64,000 nt of DNA from Podospora comata (taxonomy: Eukaryota; Ascomycota; Sordariomycetes; Sordariales; Podosporaceae), in the NCBI GenBank assembly GCA_017354895.1, contig CP071493.1, positions 620,001 to 684,000 on the forward strand, written 5' to 3'. The notes below the pieces were generated by a model. That model worked only from the letters and a program-made list of their open reading frames with translations, was not told the DNA's origin and made no database searches. This document shows positions 22,732-35,211 of this stretch, piece after piece; within the stretch, counting starts at the first letter, position 1; each line of letters opens with the position of its first letter. Made by a program: the position numbers and the translations under genes.

Positions 22732-25700
22732 GTTGATCTAGCAGTCCGGGCCACTGCAGCGTAGCGACTAAAACGGGGGAAAGGGGAGGGAGGAGACGAT
22801 GCCCGTTGCGTGGTACATGACATGCATATATGAAAACAGTAAGTGGTGGAGGAAAACGGAATTTCTGGCTCACCACATCTCACTCTGGTCTTGACAGGTA
22901 GGTCCAACAGTGCAGCGACCTAGGCCAGCGGAATGAGAGGGAGAAAACAGGCCAGAATCGGGGCGAGAGGGCCGAGGGGGCGGGCTCATGAAGAGGGTAT
23001 GGACAGTGTAATAGACCGAAGCGGCGCATGCTGCCACCACTCTCCACCTGCCCCCCCTCGCTCGACCAGTCGAGTCCACGACGAACACACCCGGCGGCGG
23101 GTATGCCTCGCCTGGACGACCGGGACAATGTGAAAGTACGTACAGTCCTGGGAGTCCTGTGGGTGGTACTCAAACTCTTGCGCCTAGTGTGGCGTTGACC
23201 ACCACCAACCTGCAAAGACGTGAACAGAGTGCAGGCCGGACTGGGGTATCCCCCGGCTCGCCAAGAGGGCTGGTTGGACCTGGGGAGTATGAACATCTCC
23301 AACCCTGGCCCTGTCCGGTATCGACTTGCGAGTTCTTATTTTACACTGCCGCAATTGGCCAACTGTGTCGTACACGGTGACGTGAAGAAGAGAGTGGGTT
23401 ACAAGATGGCATCCTCGGGAGATCAGCAGGCTCCCATTTTCAACATGAAAGGTAGCATCGATCTTGGAGCTTTTCCAGTTCCCTATGCTCAGCTCCGACT
23501 CCGAGCATACCACTAGTGGGAGCAACGCGATCGTACCACAGACGGAAAGCTGCAGCAGGATGGACCTTTGCTGCGAGGTAGGTGATAGTACTGGATCGGA
23601 GTCGGCCATAGCAATGAAGTAGGCACCCGCTCAATATTGAAAGGGCCCAGCGATTCGAGACAATGAGTTTCAAGTCTCAACTCTTTCTTTGCTCCGATGG
23701 ACGATGATCGTTGTGGCCAGTAGAAAATACAAGGCGGCAGTATGCAGAACAGAACCTAGGAACCAACTCGGCATGCACGGCGGGACGAGATCGTAGGCTG
23801 CTCCTGCAGGCCTACCTGGAAGTTGGCCCAAAAAGATCCAGCTCTGATACTGAAACGCTGACGATGGCCATGAGACGACCGATATCTCTCTATCTTCAGT
23901 CTGTGCTGAAGTAAAGACCGAGCATAGTCACTTTCTGGCACTGTTGGCCTCCTCAACAACAGAGAGAGGAGAAGTAATTGGGGGCGCCTAAAGTGAGCTC
24001 GATTGCATGTGTAAGCGGAGAAAGGGCGCAGCAAGATAGAAATCACATTGGAATTCCGCTTCTCTGTGTATCATCGCCCAGCTCGAGGCACCAACAGTAA
24101 GGTAACTTGCTTAAACGTCCTATCAAATGAAAGTCAGTTGCTGTTTGTCAATGGAGAGGATTATGACAACTGTGGAAGCTGTCCCGTCTTCATCATGGAT
24201 GAAGTTGAAGGAATCTCGCCGGTCCCTCGATGGCCGGCGGGAAAGCTGTTGTGAGCTGCACGCAATCCAAACCCCGCGTGGTCGAGGCAGTGTGAGATCT
24301 GATAACAGGGCAGGCGCGCACTGTGACCCCAATGGGTGAATCCTCCACCATCACCTCGGTCCAAATTGCCTTGGTAACACCGAACTTCAGCAACTGAGCC
24401 TCGACCAGCCTCCCTATTTCCGCACTGTGCTCACCCCACTTTCGACAGACAGAGCAGGTGGGAGGAGCTGGAGATGTTGCTTAGTGAGACGCTGATAGCC
24501 TCCTGAGAAGAAGAAGAATGAAATTTCCATTTGATTGTGTGAGAGCAAACTGCATTATATGACTGCAAACTCCATTTAGTGTATAAATTGAATATTGATG
24601 CTTGCTGGGGACAAACATTCCAAAAGGGAAAGCAAATATCACAGTGAACCCTCCCCCTCCCCCGCCCCCGCGCACTACAGTCTGGGTACTCAGGCAAGGC
24701 CTGGGGAGAGCACTGCGAGCCCTGGTCTCGCGAGAGCCGCTGCAAACTCTACCGGGCGAAGGATTTCATGTCCTCTCCGCTGCAGTGACAATGTCTGCGA
24801 ACGGCGAGGCAACATTTTTTCAAAGAGCAGAACCTGAAGCCAACCATGACCTTCACGTGGTGAGGTGCCCTGCCAAGGCGGCACAATTCCTCAGGCCACC
24901 AATTTAGCGCCCTCGTACAAAAGTGTTAGTGCTCACATGCAATCGACAGTGACAAGTCCAACATCATCTCCGAGCATCGCCAGAAGCAGCCCCCATGGCG
25001 ATTATCTCCAGAGCGCACACTGATCATTTTGCCGATATCTTTACGTCGAGATCCTTCTGTCGAGGATGACCCGACCGAGGCTGACCCGTTCATCTGCGAG
25101 GTTCCAATATTCCTCCTCCACGGACGAACACCACATAGCTAAATCTGATGCATCAGCATCAGACGAAAGGTCACCGCTAAAAGCACGGCATTGAAACGGG
25201 AATGCTTTCTCTCTGTATCTCGGAGTCCCTCTACTCCTCCAGGCAACGAGTAAAAGAACCCGTCTTCGCAGGACAGAACCCTCCCGCATCGCCTGCTGAT
25301 CGCAGTTCGTCGCCAGGATTGGATAGCCTGCACACCACCATCGATGCAACTGCCGCGAAGGTGCATGATATACAGCCGCGGCGGGCCAACCAGAGTGTCT
25401 ATTTTCGAGGGACTCTCCGGATGGCTGAGCCACGCCCCAACACCCGTCTGATCCACCCACTGCTCCCGATCAGGTACAGTAACCTGTCACCAGTTTACTC
25501 AGAGTGCCCCGCCTGGCCTACCCAGAGAAGCCCGACACTTGCGCAGGTCCTGCCTGTCAACAATGCACAAGTTCAAGCTTGTTCTCGTGGCAGGATCGCC
25601 AAAAGCCTTAACGGCCCGAGTCTAGCTGAGTGTGGAGCGGCATAAAGAGGTCGCCTCTCCCCTTTGCCCTACCTGTGCAAATCCATCCCGCGCTTAACTA

Positions 25701-26945
25701 TTACTCGAGCTCAGAAGAGAGGAGAAATCACTGTCTGCTACACTGGCAGAACACCTCTCTAGACTATCACAGCGTCGGCACCGCTTTTCGTGAGCTGTGT
25801 CAATATTGGTTCTCTCGTGTCACTTGACCATCTGGGAATCAAGTCTCACGGCTTCATGGCAGTGATCGGACAAGGCCCCCGATATGTCCGGGGTAGTGGC
25901 AGTTGATCAGGATCTGAGACTTCAATAAAGGAACAAGTCTCCGTCAATGAGGATCAAAAGAGAGCTCGGACTGAGGCTCTTGCAGCAGGAACCGTCTCTG
26001 GCCCTAAGTTCTGACGAGATCCTCTCCACGGCGCACCACGGGCGATGCTGTTTCAGCAAAAGTATCGGGAAACTTCGCCACGGATTACTCAAAACCTTTG
26101 TTTTGTCTGGACCAGTCCACATTGGCATAGGCATGAGCAGTGCGTAAAAGGTTGGTTGTTTATTGACCGAGCTGAATCTACCCATCCACGGCGTATGGTT
26201 CCTGACTCCACGGCTTCCTATCAAAAATCGTTCCATCACTCTGGGAACAACCCAAGACCATTAATGGTCTTCACATGCAACTATGTTTCAAACCATAGAC
26301 CAGGGCCAAGATGCATGGCCCGGGAGATGTTCCTTCCAGGGGCATGCTCGACCTCCTGCGGCCCATGAAGCTCCACCATAGGTTGTCCAGAGCCTCAGAT
26401 GGCCAGCCAGTCTCCTCCGGCATTTACATGCGAACAGCAAGTCACATTCGGCGGAATACCATCGTCGATACCCGCAGCCACGCCCGAGATGGCTCTAAGT
26501 ATAGACGATGAGGGGAGGGGACTGAATAAACGGCGTCGAGGGTCTCTCGCAGGGGCCAGAACCCGCATCTCGACCTCGAAGTCGCGCCTCGGTCCCAACC
26601 CCCCGGATACGCCGCCTTCAAACCACCCAACCGTGAAACCAACATCCCGCCCCGCTTTCTTTCTCACTCACACCCCGAACTCGTCAGCTCTTTGACCAGC
26701 TGCGTACTCCACAACTCGACCCACGATTCAACAGTGCTGTGCCGTTCCCGACTGCCCGTTATAGTTGCTGCAACGGCCGCCGATGATGGCCTCCTTTTCT
26801 GAAAGTCGTCATGGCCCGTGTCACGTTCGAAACGTTCTGGCGATGAGGTCCCGGCCAGGAAAAGTTTCATCCTCCCTTCTTTGTCGTTCTCTATTCTCCC
26901 GAGTTGAGCCGCACTTGTCTTTCCTGATGGGGTGGTGGCGGGGTG

Positions 26946-27017
26946 TTTTTTGTTGTTGTTGTTGTTTGTTGTTGTTGTCGTTGTTGTTGTCGTTGTTGTT
27001 GTCGTTGTTGCTGTTGT
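26946..27017. repeat. TTG/TCG trinucleotide microsatellite
   Basis: An imperfect TTG array with interspersed TCG units and one extra T that shifts the triplet phase. It lies just downstream of the stop of the small ORF at 27041-27283 on the minus strand, where it reads as CAA/CGA repeats. Confidence 0.85.
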
Positions 27018-27040
27018 TGAACGAGAGATGACGAGTGTCA

Positions 27041-27283
27041 TCACAAAATCTCATTTGCTCTCTGGATGTCTCTTGTTGTGGTTGTCTTGAGGAAAGAAGA
27101 AGCCGCATGCGTCGGGGTGTGGACGTATTTCTTCTCAGGGGATGGTTCGGGGGTCGCTTTCTTGCTGTCATGCGACCACCACCGACCAACAGACTTGATG
27201 AAGCCAAGTGGTGAGCAGCTTGATCTCCTCGACCCTCTTTCCTCGTTGTCGAGGGGGATAACGTGGTAATTCTCGCGAGTCAT
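27041..27283 (-). CDS. Candidate small protein (80 aa), unknown
   Basis: The frame begins MTRENYHVIPLDNEERGSRR and ends RDIQRANEIL. The ATG has a good fungal context (cccaaaATGAC), and a TATAAA lies 76 nt upstream (27359-27364), so promoter, leader and start look coherent. The composition is basic and polar with no signal peptide or TM. I recognise no domain. The gene may extend further: the next frame (to 26664) reads AQLGRIENDKEGRMKLFLAG and similar, but no convincing intron joins the two across the microsatellite. It could equally be a chance ORF. Confidence 0.3.
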   Translation of the reverse strand: MTRENYHVIPLDNEERGSRRSSCSPLGFIKSVGRWWSHDSKKATPEPSPEKKYVHTPTHAASSFLKTTTTRDIQRANEIL

Positions 27284-27358
27284 TTTGGGTGGTACACGAT
27301 ATCGAGGACGGTCTTGGGGAATGTGGAAGACAGTGAAACTGAACGATGACGGGCTTGG

Positions 27359-27364
27359 TTTATA
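27359..27364 (-). promoter_or_regulatory. TATA box candidate
   Basis: TATAAA on the minus strand, 76 nt before the ATG of the small ORF ending at 27041. The spacing suits a short leader. No experimental support. Confidence 0.35.
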
Positions 27365-27594
27365 AGTGATGCTTCAGCCAAGCGTTCTGCTCAGATCAAC
27401 AAAACTTGTTTTCGTATGAGGTCTATCAGAGACAAGACGGTCATTCCTGTCGATCCAAGTAGAAAAAGGAAACATCCCGTGGCCAGAGAAGGGCCGCTGC
27501 CTGTCACCTATATATCTCAAGGGAGGCTCTTTCCTCACACCTCAACAAGCCCGCGGGGCAAGCGTCCACCGACCTCTCAGCACCGCAAAGACTT

Positions 27595-27616
27595 ACCACC
27601 ACCACCACCACCACAC
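27595..27616. repeat. ACC trinucleotide microsatellite
   Basis: About seven CCA/ACC units in non-coding DNA. Confidence 0.85.
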
Positions 27617-29893
27617 TCCCACACGCAAAAGCACACCATTGGCAAGCTGCGCGGGGAGTCCGTCAAAAGTGATCATGTCACAGAGCCCAAATCCAAGAGA
27701 GCGGGCCGGGAAAGCGGGACTTTGTTCGTTGGTGTGTGCGGCATCCCAAAGCCTCGTCCGACCTCCCGAGGGACGGCCCACGAGTGGTCAAGATCGTCAG
27801 CTTCCGAGACTTTCAATGCCCAGGCGCGGTCTGCGAGCTGGCGTGCGTTGTCTTGCAGTGAGAGGTCACGCTCGGGTCACAGGCATGGATGACTATCGCA
27901 ATTCATTGATTCCGCATGCCGCTGGGACAGTGTCATTCCGAAGCCCATATCCAAAGCTTTTACTTTTGGTTCCTGAGTTTTGATACTACAAAACACATCT
28001 GCCCAGAAAACCACAAGCCACACTGTCGGTAACACTACCTGCACAGAACTATCTGCCGTAACACGATAGAAGAATAAGAAGGTGGGCAAGCAAAACGGGT
28101 TCGAGGCAACCAAGTGAGACAAATGATTGTCCAAAGGTGGTGTGCTACTCTCCAACATAATTCGTCAGTCAGACACCCATCTAGCGTCTTGTGGCGCCCT
28201 TTTGGAAGTTCTTCGATTTTGGGGAATCTCAGCCCAGTCGATGCTGGACTAGAACCTTCAAAAAGTCGGCTTCGAAAGATATTGTAAGCCGCATTTCCTT
28301 TTTGAGAAGGGCCAGAGGTTGAAGCTCGGCCATGATCGGGCCCGTCTGGTTGGGTCATCCGTGATGATTGGGTCGATTGGGGGGCAGTCAGCATAGCTTT
28401 GGACTATGCACATTGGGCATTTTCCCCCAGCTGAGCGGCATTTGTTTTCTGAGCCTGACGATGGTTTGTCAGAGCTTGGCATTTACCTCGCTCTGAGCCC
28501 ACTTTGCTTGGCCAAAGGGAGAGGATTGGTGAGGATTCGGAATCAATTCTCACTAAGAACTAGGACATGTTACCTAACTCACTGTTTTGTGAAAGTCGGC
28601 CAGACAGGTTAGGAAGCTGAAGACTCAAAAGCTAGCATATATGCAAGTTCGTCACGAGATGATGGGTGAGTGGTACAGATTTTGGGCCGCCACATTTTTT
28701 GGGGTCTTCTCTGCTGCATGTAAACCACCTACCTTACCCGACGACACCGACAGTTCGGCTGCCGGACCTGCGAGGCTTACACCTTCCCTTACCTCCCCAC
28801 AAATACCGACCGAGATACCGGACCTACCGAGCTACCGGGGCGAAATACCATTCATTCCAGTTGAGACTTACCTACTGCAGTGATAAGGTCGGAACTCAGA
28901 TCACACTGGTAGCCGCTTTGTTCACCCACCCCCACGTGCCGCAGTGATCGGGGATGGTATTTGATGCCTGGGGTTCAGTTTCATTTCCGAATTTGCGAGG
29001 AATATCGGATGGATGATATCTTGAGCCCGAAAAACTACTCTTTCTTGTCCATATCACCGGTTGCCGTTTCCAGAAAGCGATCTGATGAATACCTCTATGC
29101 CGAGATGAACTGGGAATCGGATATCAGTTGGGTGGTGCCTGTTCCATCACCCGAGCAGGGCATGCCGGGGTTAAGCACACATCAAAATGGAGAATACATA
29201 ACACAGAATGATCGTGGCGGCTCTTTGTTGTGTTACTTGGCCATTTGGAAGTTGTGTGTGAAAAAGAGAGATTTGAAACATTTTGCTCAGCCGCCTTCCA
29301 CACTGATTGCTGTTGTTGTTCTTGTTGCACATATCTATCTTGCAGGAACCAGATCTCAAACAAAAGTGCTCGAAAGGGGACCTGTGTCTGCAGACCATGA
29401 AAAAAAACTGCTCTGCTAAGCCTTGTTGCCCCGGAGTCGAGATAACTTTCTTTTTTGTTGTGCGGCTTGGACTGTGAAACTAAGGGTTTGTTGAGAATCA
29501 TATGGCCTTGTTCAGTGATCGGTCAAAATTCAGGAATAATTTCAACAAACTTGGGAGATTTGTCCGTGTCCCATCCGGCCAGAATTTAACACGTAACTGC
29601 AAGATAAACTTTTCGCTCCCCGTCCTGTTTCGTTGGACGATGCTGTCCTTCCCGGCCTGTTGGGTCGTTGGCTCAACCCCAGAGCCCCAAAACCAAATTC
29701 CCACCTAGCCTGGTTCACCACACAAGGTCATGGTCATGTTAAACCAAATGGCAGGCTGTGTTCCGAATGGTAGCTACCATAAAACTCATTCCGACTGTTG
29801 CTCGGTTCCGGTAGGTATCCCACTGACGACGCTCATGCGTGTGAGATAAACCCTGTAATGCTTTGTGCATCAGTGTGGGTTATGTGAAATGCA

Positions 29894-29930
29894 CCAACAA
29901 CAACTACAACAACTACAACAACAACAACCA
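29894..29930. repeat. CAA trinucleotide microsatellite
   Basis: CAA repeats with two CTA interruptions in intergenic DNA upstream of the GH79 gene's 3' end. Confidence 0.85.
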
Positions 29931-30259
29931 TTTTATTAAAGAGGTTTAAGCGCCCGTTCAAACCGTTCGCTTACCCTCGGTTGTCAGCATCGCCAGTCTG
30001 GCCCCGGTTCATAAGTCGAGGTTGGCACTGCCCCATGCTCTTGACAGCCTCGTGGCTTTCAAAACTCGATTGGGGATCATCTTTCAAATTAAAGAAAACC
30101 GGGGTTGCTTTTGAATCTTATACCCCGTGTAGTCTGCAACTAGTATTACACAAGGTAATATAGTCTCAGGATAGAAGTATACGTAACTAAAATTTAAAAT
30201 GGCAAACATCAATTCAAGACCGTCATTAGCATCAATCTAGCCATCATCGCAAAACCTCC

Positions 30260-32018
30260 TCAAAACACCAACAAAGCCGCGCTCGAATCCTCAACCCCAA
30301 CCTTCACCCTCCCCATCCCATCAACCTCCACCTCCTCCCCCGTAGTAACATTCCCCATCCTTACCGGCCTCCCCTGATCAAGCTCATAGTTGTAACTCCA
30401 CCCATCCCAACTAATCCCCGTAACGGCATCACTCCCGTTAGCCCTCAACCTCTGCACTTTGACCTTTTGGCTGTACCCAACCGTCACCCCAACATCAACC
30501 CCCGCCCTCTTCCCCAAACCCCCCAGTTGAAAAGAATACTCCACGCTTCCTCTCTTTGGCGGATTGGGAAGTGGAACTAGTCCCTCCCCGTCAACCGTGG
30601 TGTTATACCCCCTCATATTAACCACCACAACCCTCGACAAAATTCCACCATGGTAAATCGCATATGCCGCCTCGCGGTGCCAAGTCAACGGAATGCTCAC
30701 CACCTCCACCTTCTCATGTCTCCCCAGGGCGGCAGCTGTGGCGATATTGCCGTAGTAAGGGGGTTTTGTCCCTATGCTCGTAACGTTCGTCTCTATTGGT
30801 TGCCAGGATGCATACTAACCCTGTCAACACACTATTTGCCGCAAGTTATTTGAGAGAGACAAACCCGGTAGTTAGTCCCCTGGTGCATATGCACCCTTCT
30901 GAATCCTTTGCTCGCGGCATAGAGGTTAAAGTCTACCACCCAGAGTGCCGCGCCAAAAGTGTTGGATAGCCCTGGTCGGCCTTGGTTGTAGAGCGAGTTT
31001 GTCTCCCCGAATATGGGCGGTGGAGCGCCCGGATCGAGGGAGACGATCCGGTAGTATTCGGCTGCTTGGGCGTTCACTGACCGGGCGGTGACGGTGTGGT
31101 TTAGGAGGGTGGATTGGAGGGTTACGCCTGGGGTTGTGGCGCCCGAGATGTAGCTGGGGGGGTGTTAGTGGGGAGCAGTGAGTTGATATGGAAAGAAAAA
31201 AAGGTAGCTGGACCAGAAACATACTTGTGCGTCGAATACAACCTGACATTCCTGCCACTATTCAAACCAGCTGCCCAGCTCACATGCGCCTTTAGCCTGT
31301 TACCAACGCCTCCATGAGAAGGTGCCATATATCCATACTCACTCTCACGAGCAAGGTCAGGGCAGTGTTGCCTTACCAGCGCATGTATCGTCCTCGTTCC
31401 GTTCTGCCACTGCCACACATAGGTGCTTTCGTTCCAACTCGGAGGTCGAACTGGGCCTTGGGCAGCGGTTGAAAACAAATCCGGTTCGTTGCCATAACCC
31501 CATAGATAGAGTTTCCCGTCACTCAGTGCTTTGCAAGCGAGAGGGACTGTGTCGAGGAGTGTTTGCCACCCTTCTGAAGTATTGGCACCAAGGCCAAGGT
31601 TGAAGCCATGAGAGAACTTGACATCCTTCCAGGTGCTGTAGGACTCAAAGTAGGAGGGACCAATGTAGATGGTGGTCGGATAATCGAGAGACCGTTTGGG
31701 ATTGAAAGTGCCATTCAAGGCATATGGCAAAGAGGCGTTGTAGAGAGCATAATCCTGAGTGTTGCCTCCTACTCGGATGTACGGCTTCGTGCCAGTCAGG
31801 TGTCTGATGTTTTCCAAGAGGTTGTCCGAAAAGGTGTTCGGATGTGAGTTGTTTCCTGCAAAGTCAGGAAAGCTAGAGAACTCGATGCTGAAGCTCACAA
31901 AGCCGTCGAGGATCTCATTGGCAGACGTGATGGACGTAGCGACTGGGAATTGACCTTGGACAAGTGAACCTGTCAAAAGAGAAAAGAAGACGGCCTGCTT
32001 CATGTTGAAAAACCGCAT
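30260..32018 (-). CDS. Secreted GH79 glycoside hydrolase (beta-glucuronidase type)
   Basis: Three exons: 32018-31225, 31153-30865 and 30814-30260, giving 545 aa. Introns start GTATGT and GTTTGT, with phases 2 and 0 consistent. The signal peptide lies in MKQAVFFSLLTGSLVQG. A second ATG at 32003 has an equally good context and would give 540 aa. The GH79 TIM barrel shows FSIEFSSFPDF, YIRVGGNTQDYALY, the acid/base Glu178 in YGNEPDLF, YSTHNYISGA across intron 1, and the likely nucleophile Glu315 in FGETNSLYNQG. A beta-rich C-terminal domain follows, ending SSAALLVF. Many N-glycosylation sequons fit an exported protein. Fungal GH79 enzymes release glucuronic acid or its 4-O-methyl form from arabinogalactan proteins or related glycans; the exact specificity cannot be read here. 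It is divergent from SSADH. Confidence 0.92.
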
Positions 32019-33209
32019 AATTCAAAAACAGCACCTCCCAGACATCGCGGGCAATTCCCCTCATCTTGAAGCGGACAGCAGCAGCAAAAATACATGAAAA
32101 CACCCAGCACTACACGAGTCTTACTAATGTCGTGTGTCAGGCTAAATGGTTCACTTGATCACCACTCTGCACACTGAATGGATCAAAACCAATTCGGCTT
32201 GAGTGATCGACATGGAGGGTGAGTACGGCATAGGCCCCGGAAAATGAGGCCAGACAGGAGTGATCACAAGGTTCCACAAGAATCTCCGCGTGGAATGAAC
32301 ATCTGGCTCGTGCTTCTGGGGGAGGGATCCGGGATTCTGGAGATGTTCCACTTGGAATGTGTCGGTACCGTGAGACGAACGGGGATTGTTCTGGGGAAAT
32401 AGATATTTTGCTGGTTAAGGAAGGCAATGCTTGTAAGTGGTCAATTGCAGGGGCCAGCACTCAGCGCGGGCAGTGCGGGGCAGCATGGGAGGAGTTGGGG
32501 AACAGAAACATTGATGAGCGTCTCTGTGAGAGGCAGGTGCAGTCTAGGATCAAACACGATGAGGGTTGACTTGAGATACTTGGCACTAGAGTATCCTTGC
32601 CCTGGGAGAAACAACCTCGGCAGCTCTCTGCTTGAGGTTTATCGTCGGTATGTTCGGGACATGGTGTTTCTGTGTAGTCTTGGCGGCGGGGTGTTTGATG
32701 TCGTCAAGTGTGGGGTAGCTGTCCTTCTGCCATTGTAGCCAAGAAACCTCAAGACGACGAGATATTGCTCTTGGGGTTTTTTCCTAGCTGGTGATCATAG
32801 TCAAAGCCCCTTCAAGAAACTCACGACTTCCTCTTTGGGGTTGTTTGAAGTCAAGACAAGCTCAGGGCCGATGTTAGGCGCCGAGGCATTCTCCACAAAC
32901 ATGCGGAGGTCGTCTGATTGTCATGCAACGCTCTCGACGTCATTGATCAATGGGGAATCTAGAATGCCCAAAAGAGACAGCTTCACCACTTTCTTAGTGA
33001 CTGTATGTAGAAACTAAGGTAAGTTTTAACCCATAGCGGAGCCGTAGATAGCCAGCTTGTCCCGAGGCGCATCCGCACTCGCAACCAAGTCTCCATCCAC
33101 TCAAGCGTCATCCATCCCTATCGCTTCTGCATTTCCGGGGCCGACCCTTTAGGTCCTCTTTTTCATTCTTGTGCATTCTCCTCTGCATGACACACACCAT
33201 CATCTCAAA
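32019..33209. promoter_or_regulatory. Divergent intergenic region, GH79 (-) / SSADH (+)
   Basis: 1.2 kb between opposing starts. No gene is supported; short ORFs lack domains. The 90 bp before the SSADH ATG are C/T-rich, a typical fungal leader. Confidence 0.5.
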
Positions 33210-34845
33210 ATGCTCTTTCAAAAAGCTCTTACGTCCACAGCCCGCATCGCAACCCGCTCTCATCAGTTCCGGTCACCTCTCACCTCCTTCTCACGTCTCT
33301 CATCCACAATGGCTCCTAAGGTGAGTGTACCTCGGCTCGCATATCACTTCACCCTCTGACACATCCCAGCTTCGAGACCCCTCCCTCTTCAAACAAAACG
33401 TCTGCTATGTCAACGGGGAATGGATCCCCGCCAAATCCGGCAAAACCTTTGAAGTCCACGACCCAGCCACAGAGCAACTAATCGGCACCTGCCCCGAATT
33501 CACCGCAGAGGACATCCGCCTCGCCATCTCCCACGCCGAAACCGCGTTCGAGTCCTTCCGGCACAAGACCGGCCGTGAGCGCTCCAAGCTCCTCCGCAAG
33601 TGGTACGACCTCGTCGTCGAAAACGCCGACGACCTCGCCACCCTCATCACCTGGGAGAACGGCAAGCCTACGGCCGATGCCAAAGGCGAAGTAACCTACG
33701 CGGCCAATTTCTTTGAATGGTTCAGTGAGGAGGCCCCCCGTATTTACGGGGATACCATCCCTTCCTCCATCCCAGGAAACCGCGTCATTACCATCAAAGA
33801 ACCGGTTGGCGTCTGCGGGCTGATAACACCATGGAACTTCCCCGCGGCTATGATCACCCGTAAAATCGGCCCTGCTCTGGCAGTGGGTTGTTCCGTGGTG
33901 GTGAAAGCCCCCGGTGAGACCCCCTTCACCCCACTGGCCCTCGCCGAGCTCGCCCACCGCGCCGGTGTGCCCCCAGGAGTGGTAAACGTCGTCACGGCGA
34001 GCGAAAACACCCCCGAAGTCGGCAAGGAACTCACCACCAACCCTACCGTCCGCAAAATCTCCTTCACCGGCTCGACCCCGGTGGGCAAGCTGCTCATGAA
34101 GCAGTGTTCGACTACTCTCAAAAAACTCTCCCTCGAACTAGGGGGTAACGCCCCCTTTATCGTCTTTGACGACGCTGATGTTGACCTTGCGGTTGCGGGG
34201 GCGATTGCCTCTAAATTCCGCTCTTCAGGACAGACGTGTGTCTGCGCCAACCGGATCTTTGTTCAGAGGGGGGTGTATGACGAGTTTGCCTCGAAATTCG
34301 CCGCCAAGGTCAAGGAGTTCAAGGTTGGCAACGGGTTCGAAAATGGCACCACGCATGGCCCCCTGATCCACCACAAGGCCATTTCCAAGGTGGAGGAACA
34401 CGTCCGGGACGCGGAGAAGAAGGGCGCCAAGGTTTTGCTTGGAGGAAACAAACTCCCGGATTTGGGACCTAACTTTTATGAGCCGACGGTGATTTCGGGG
34501 ATGAAGGTTGATATGGCCATGGCATCGGAGGAAACGTTTGGGCCGGTGGCGGGACTGTTCCCGTTTGACACCGAGGAGGAGGTGGTCAGGATTGCAAACA
34601 ACACCACTGTTGGGTTGGCGGGGTATTTCTTCTCGAGGGATCTGGAGAGGGTTCACCGGGTGGCGGAGCATTTGGAGGTTGGAATGGTGGGGGTGAACAC
34701 GGGGTTGATTTCTGATCCGGCGAGCCCGTTTGGAGGAGTGAAAGAGAGCGGGTTTGGGAGGGAGGGGAGTTTGTATGGAATTGGGGAGTATCAAGTCACG
34801 AAAATGGTGACGTATGGGGGGATGGGGAAGAAGTTGCAGTCGTGA
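33210..34845 (+). CDS. Succinate-semialdehyde dehydrogenase, NAD(P)+
   Basis: Two exons: 33210-33320 and 33370-34845, giving 528 aa. The 49-nt intron runs from GTGAGT to CCCAG in phase 0. Residues 1-34 (MLFQKALTSTARIATRSHQF onward) are Arg/Ser-rich without acids, a mitochondrial presequence. An internal Met35 (MAPK) would give a cytosolic form. The ALDH fold shows GLITPWNFPAAMITRKIGPA, the general base Glu293 (LELGGNAPF), nucleophile Cys327 (SSGQTCVCANR) and the C-terminal NTGLISDPASPFGGVKESG. The last motif, with YFFSRDLERVHRVAEHLEVG, is typical of SSADH (GabD/Uga2 type) rather than generic ALDH. The enzyme oxidises succinate semialdehyde to succinate, the last step of the GABA shunt. No other GABA-shunt gene is nearby. 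A run of 12 G follows the stop codon. Confidence 0.94.
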
Positions 34846-35211
34846 GGGGGGGGGGGGAGAGATTATGAGATGTGAAAAGTTTTGAGCTTAGCCGGCGGGA
34901 GCAAAATGAGAATGTTGTCATGTTTACTTCCGATGTCATGATTGATTGTTCATGGCCTTTTTGTATTTTGAGCACTATCACTCATACCCTGACCTAGTTC
35001 TCTGTCCCTCAAGATCAAGAAAGAAACGAACGGACCCTGCCCAGTGTCTCCCTTCCACCCCAGCCAGAGACAAGAAAGAATTAGAAATGTGATAAAAACA
35101 CTGTGTCGACGACATAAAAATAAAAAAAAGAGAGGACTGCTTTTTCTCGCAGGGGTATTCTCCTCCTTTCCTCACATAAAAATATCATACACTTCCCCCT
35201 TTTCCCTCCCC
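34846..35211. other. Convergent 3' spacer, SSADH / membrane protein, with G12 tract
   Basis: 366 bp of 3' UTR sequence for both converging genes. It opens with a homopolymer of 12 G (34846-34857) directly after the SSADH TGA. No ORF is supported. Confidence 0.6.

Larger units (their letters stand above)
22732..30259. other. Gene-poor 7.5-kb region
   Basis: Base composition is normal, so this is not a RIP-type desert. Many short ORFs on both strands overlap each other, lack domains and have no matching splice signals. The only candidate I would keep is the small minus-strand ORF at 27041-27283. Microsatellites occur at 26946-27017, 27595-27616 and 29894-29930. I looked for tRNA B-box-like sequences and a dispersed 5S rRNA gene and saw neither. 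Confidence 0.5.

Noticed and set aside
22732-30259. tRNA or dispersed 5S rRNA genes in the gene-poor region
   Set aside because: Scanning for GGTTCRANNCC-type B boxes and the fungal 5S start gave no cloverleaf-compatible sequence.
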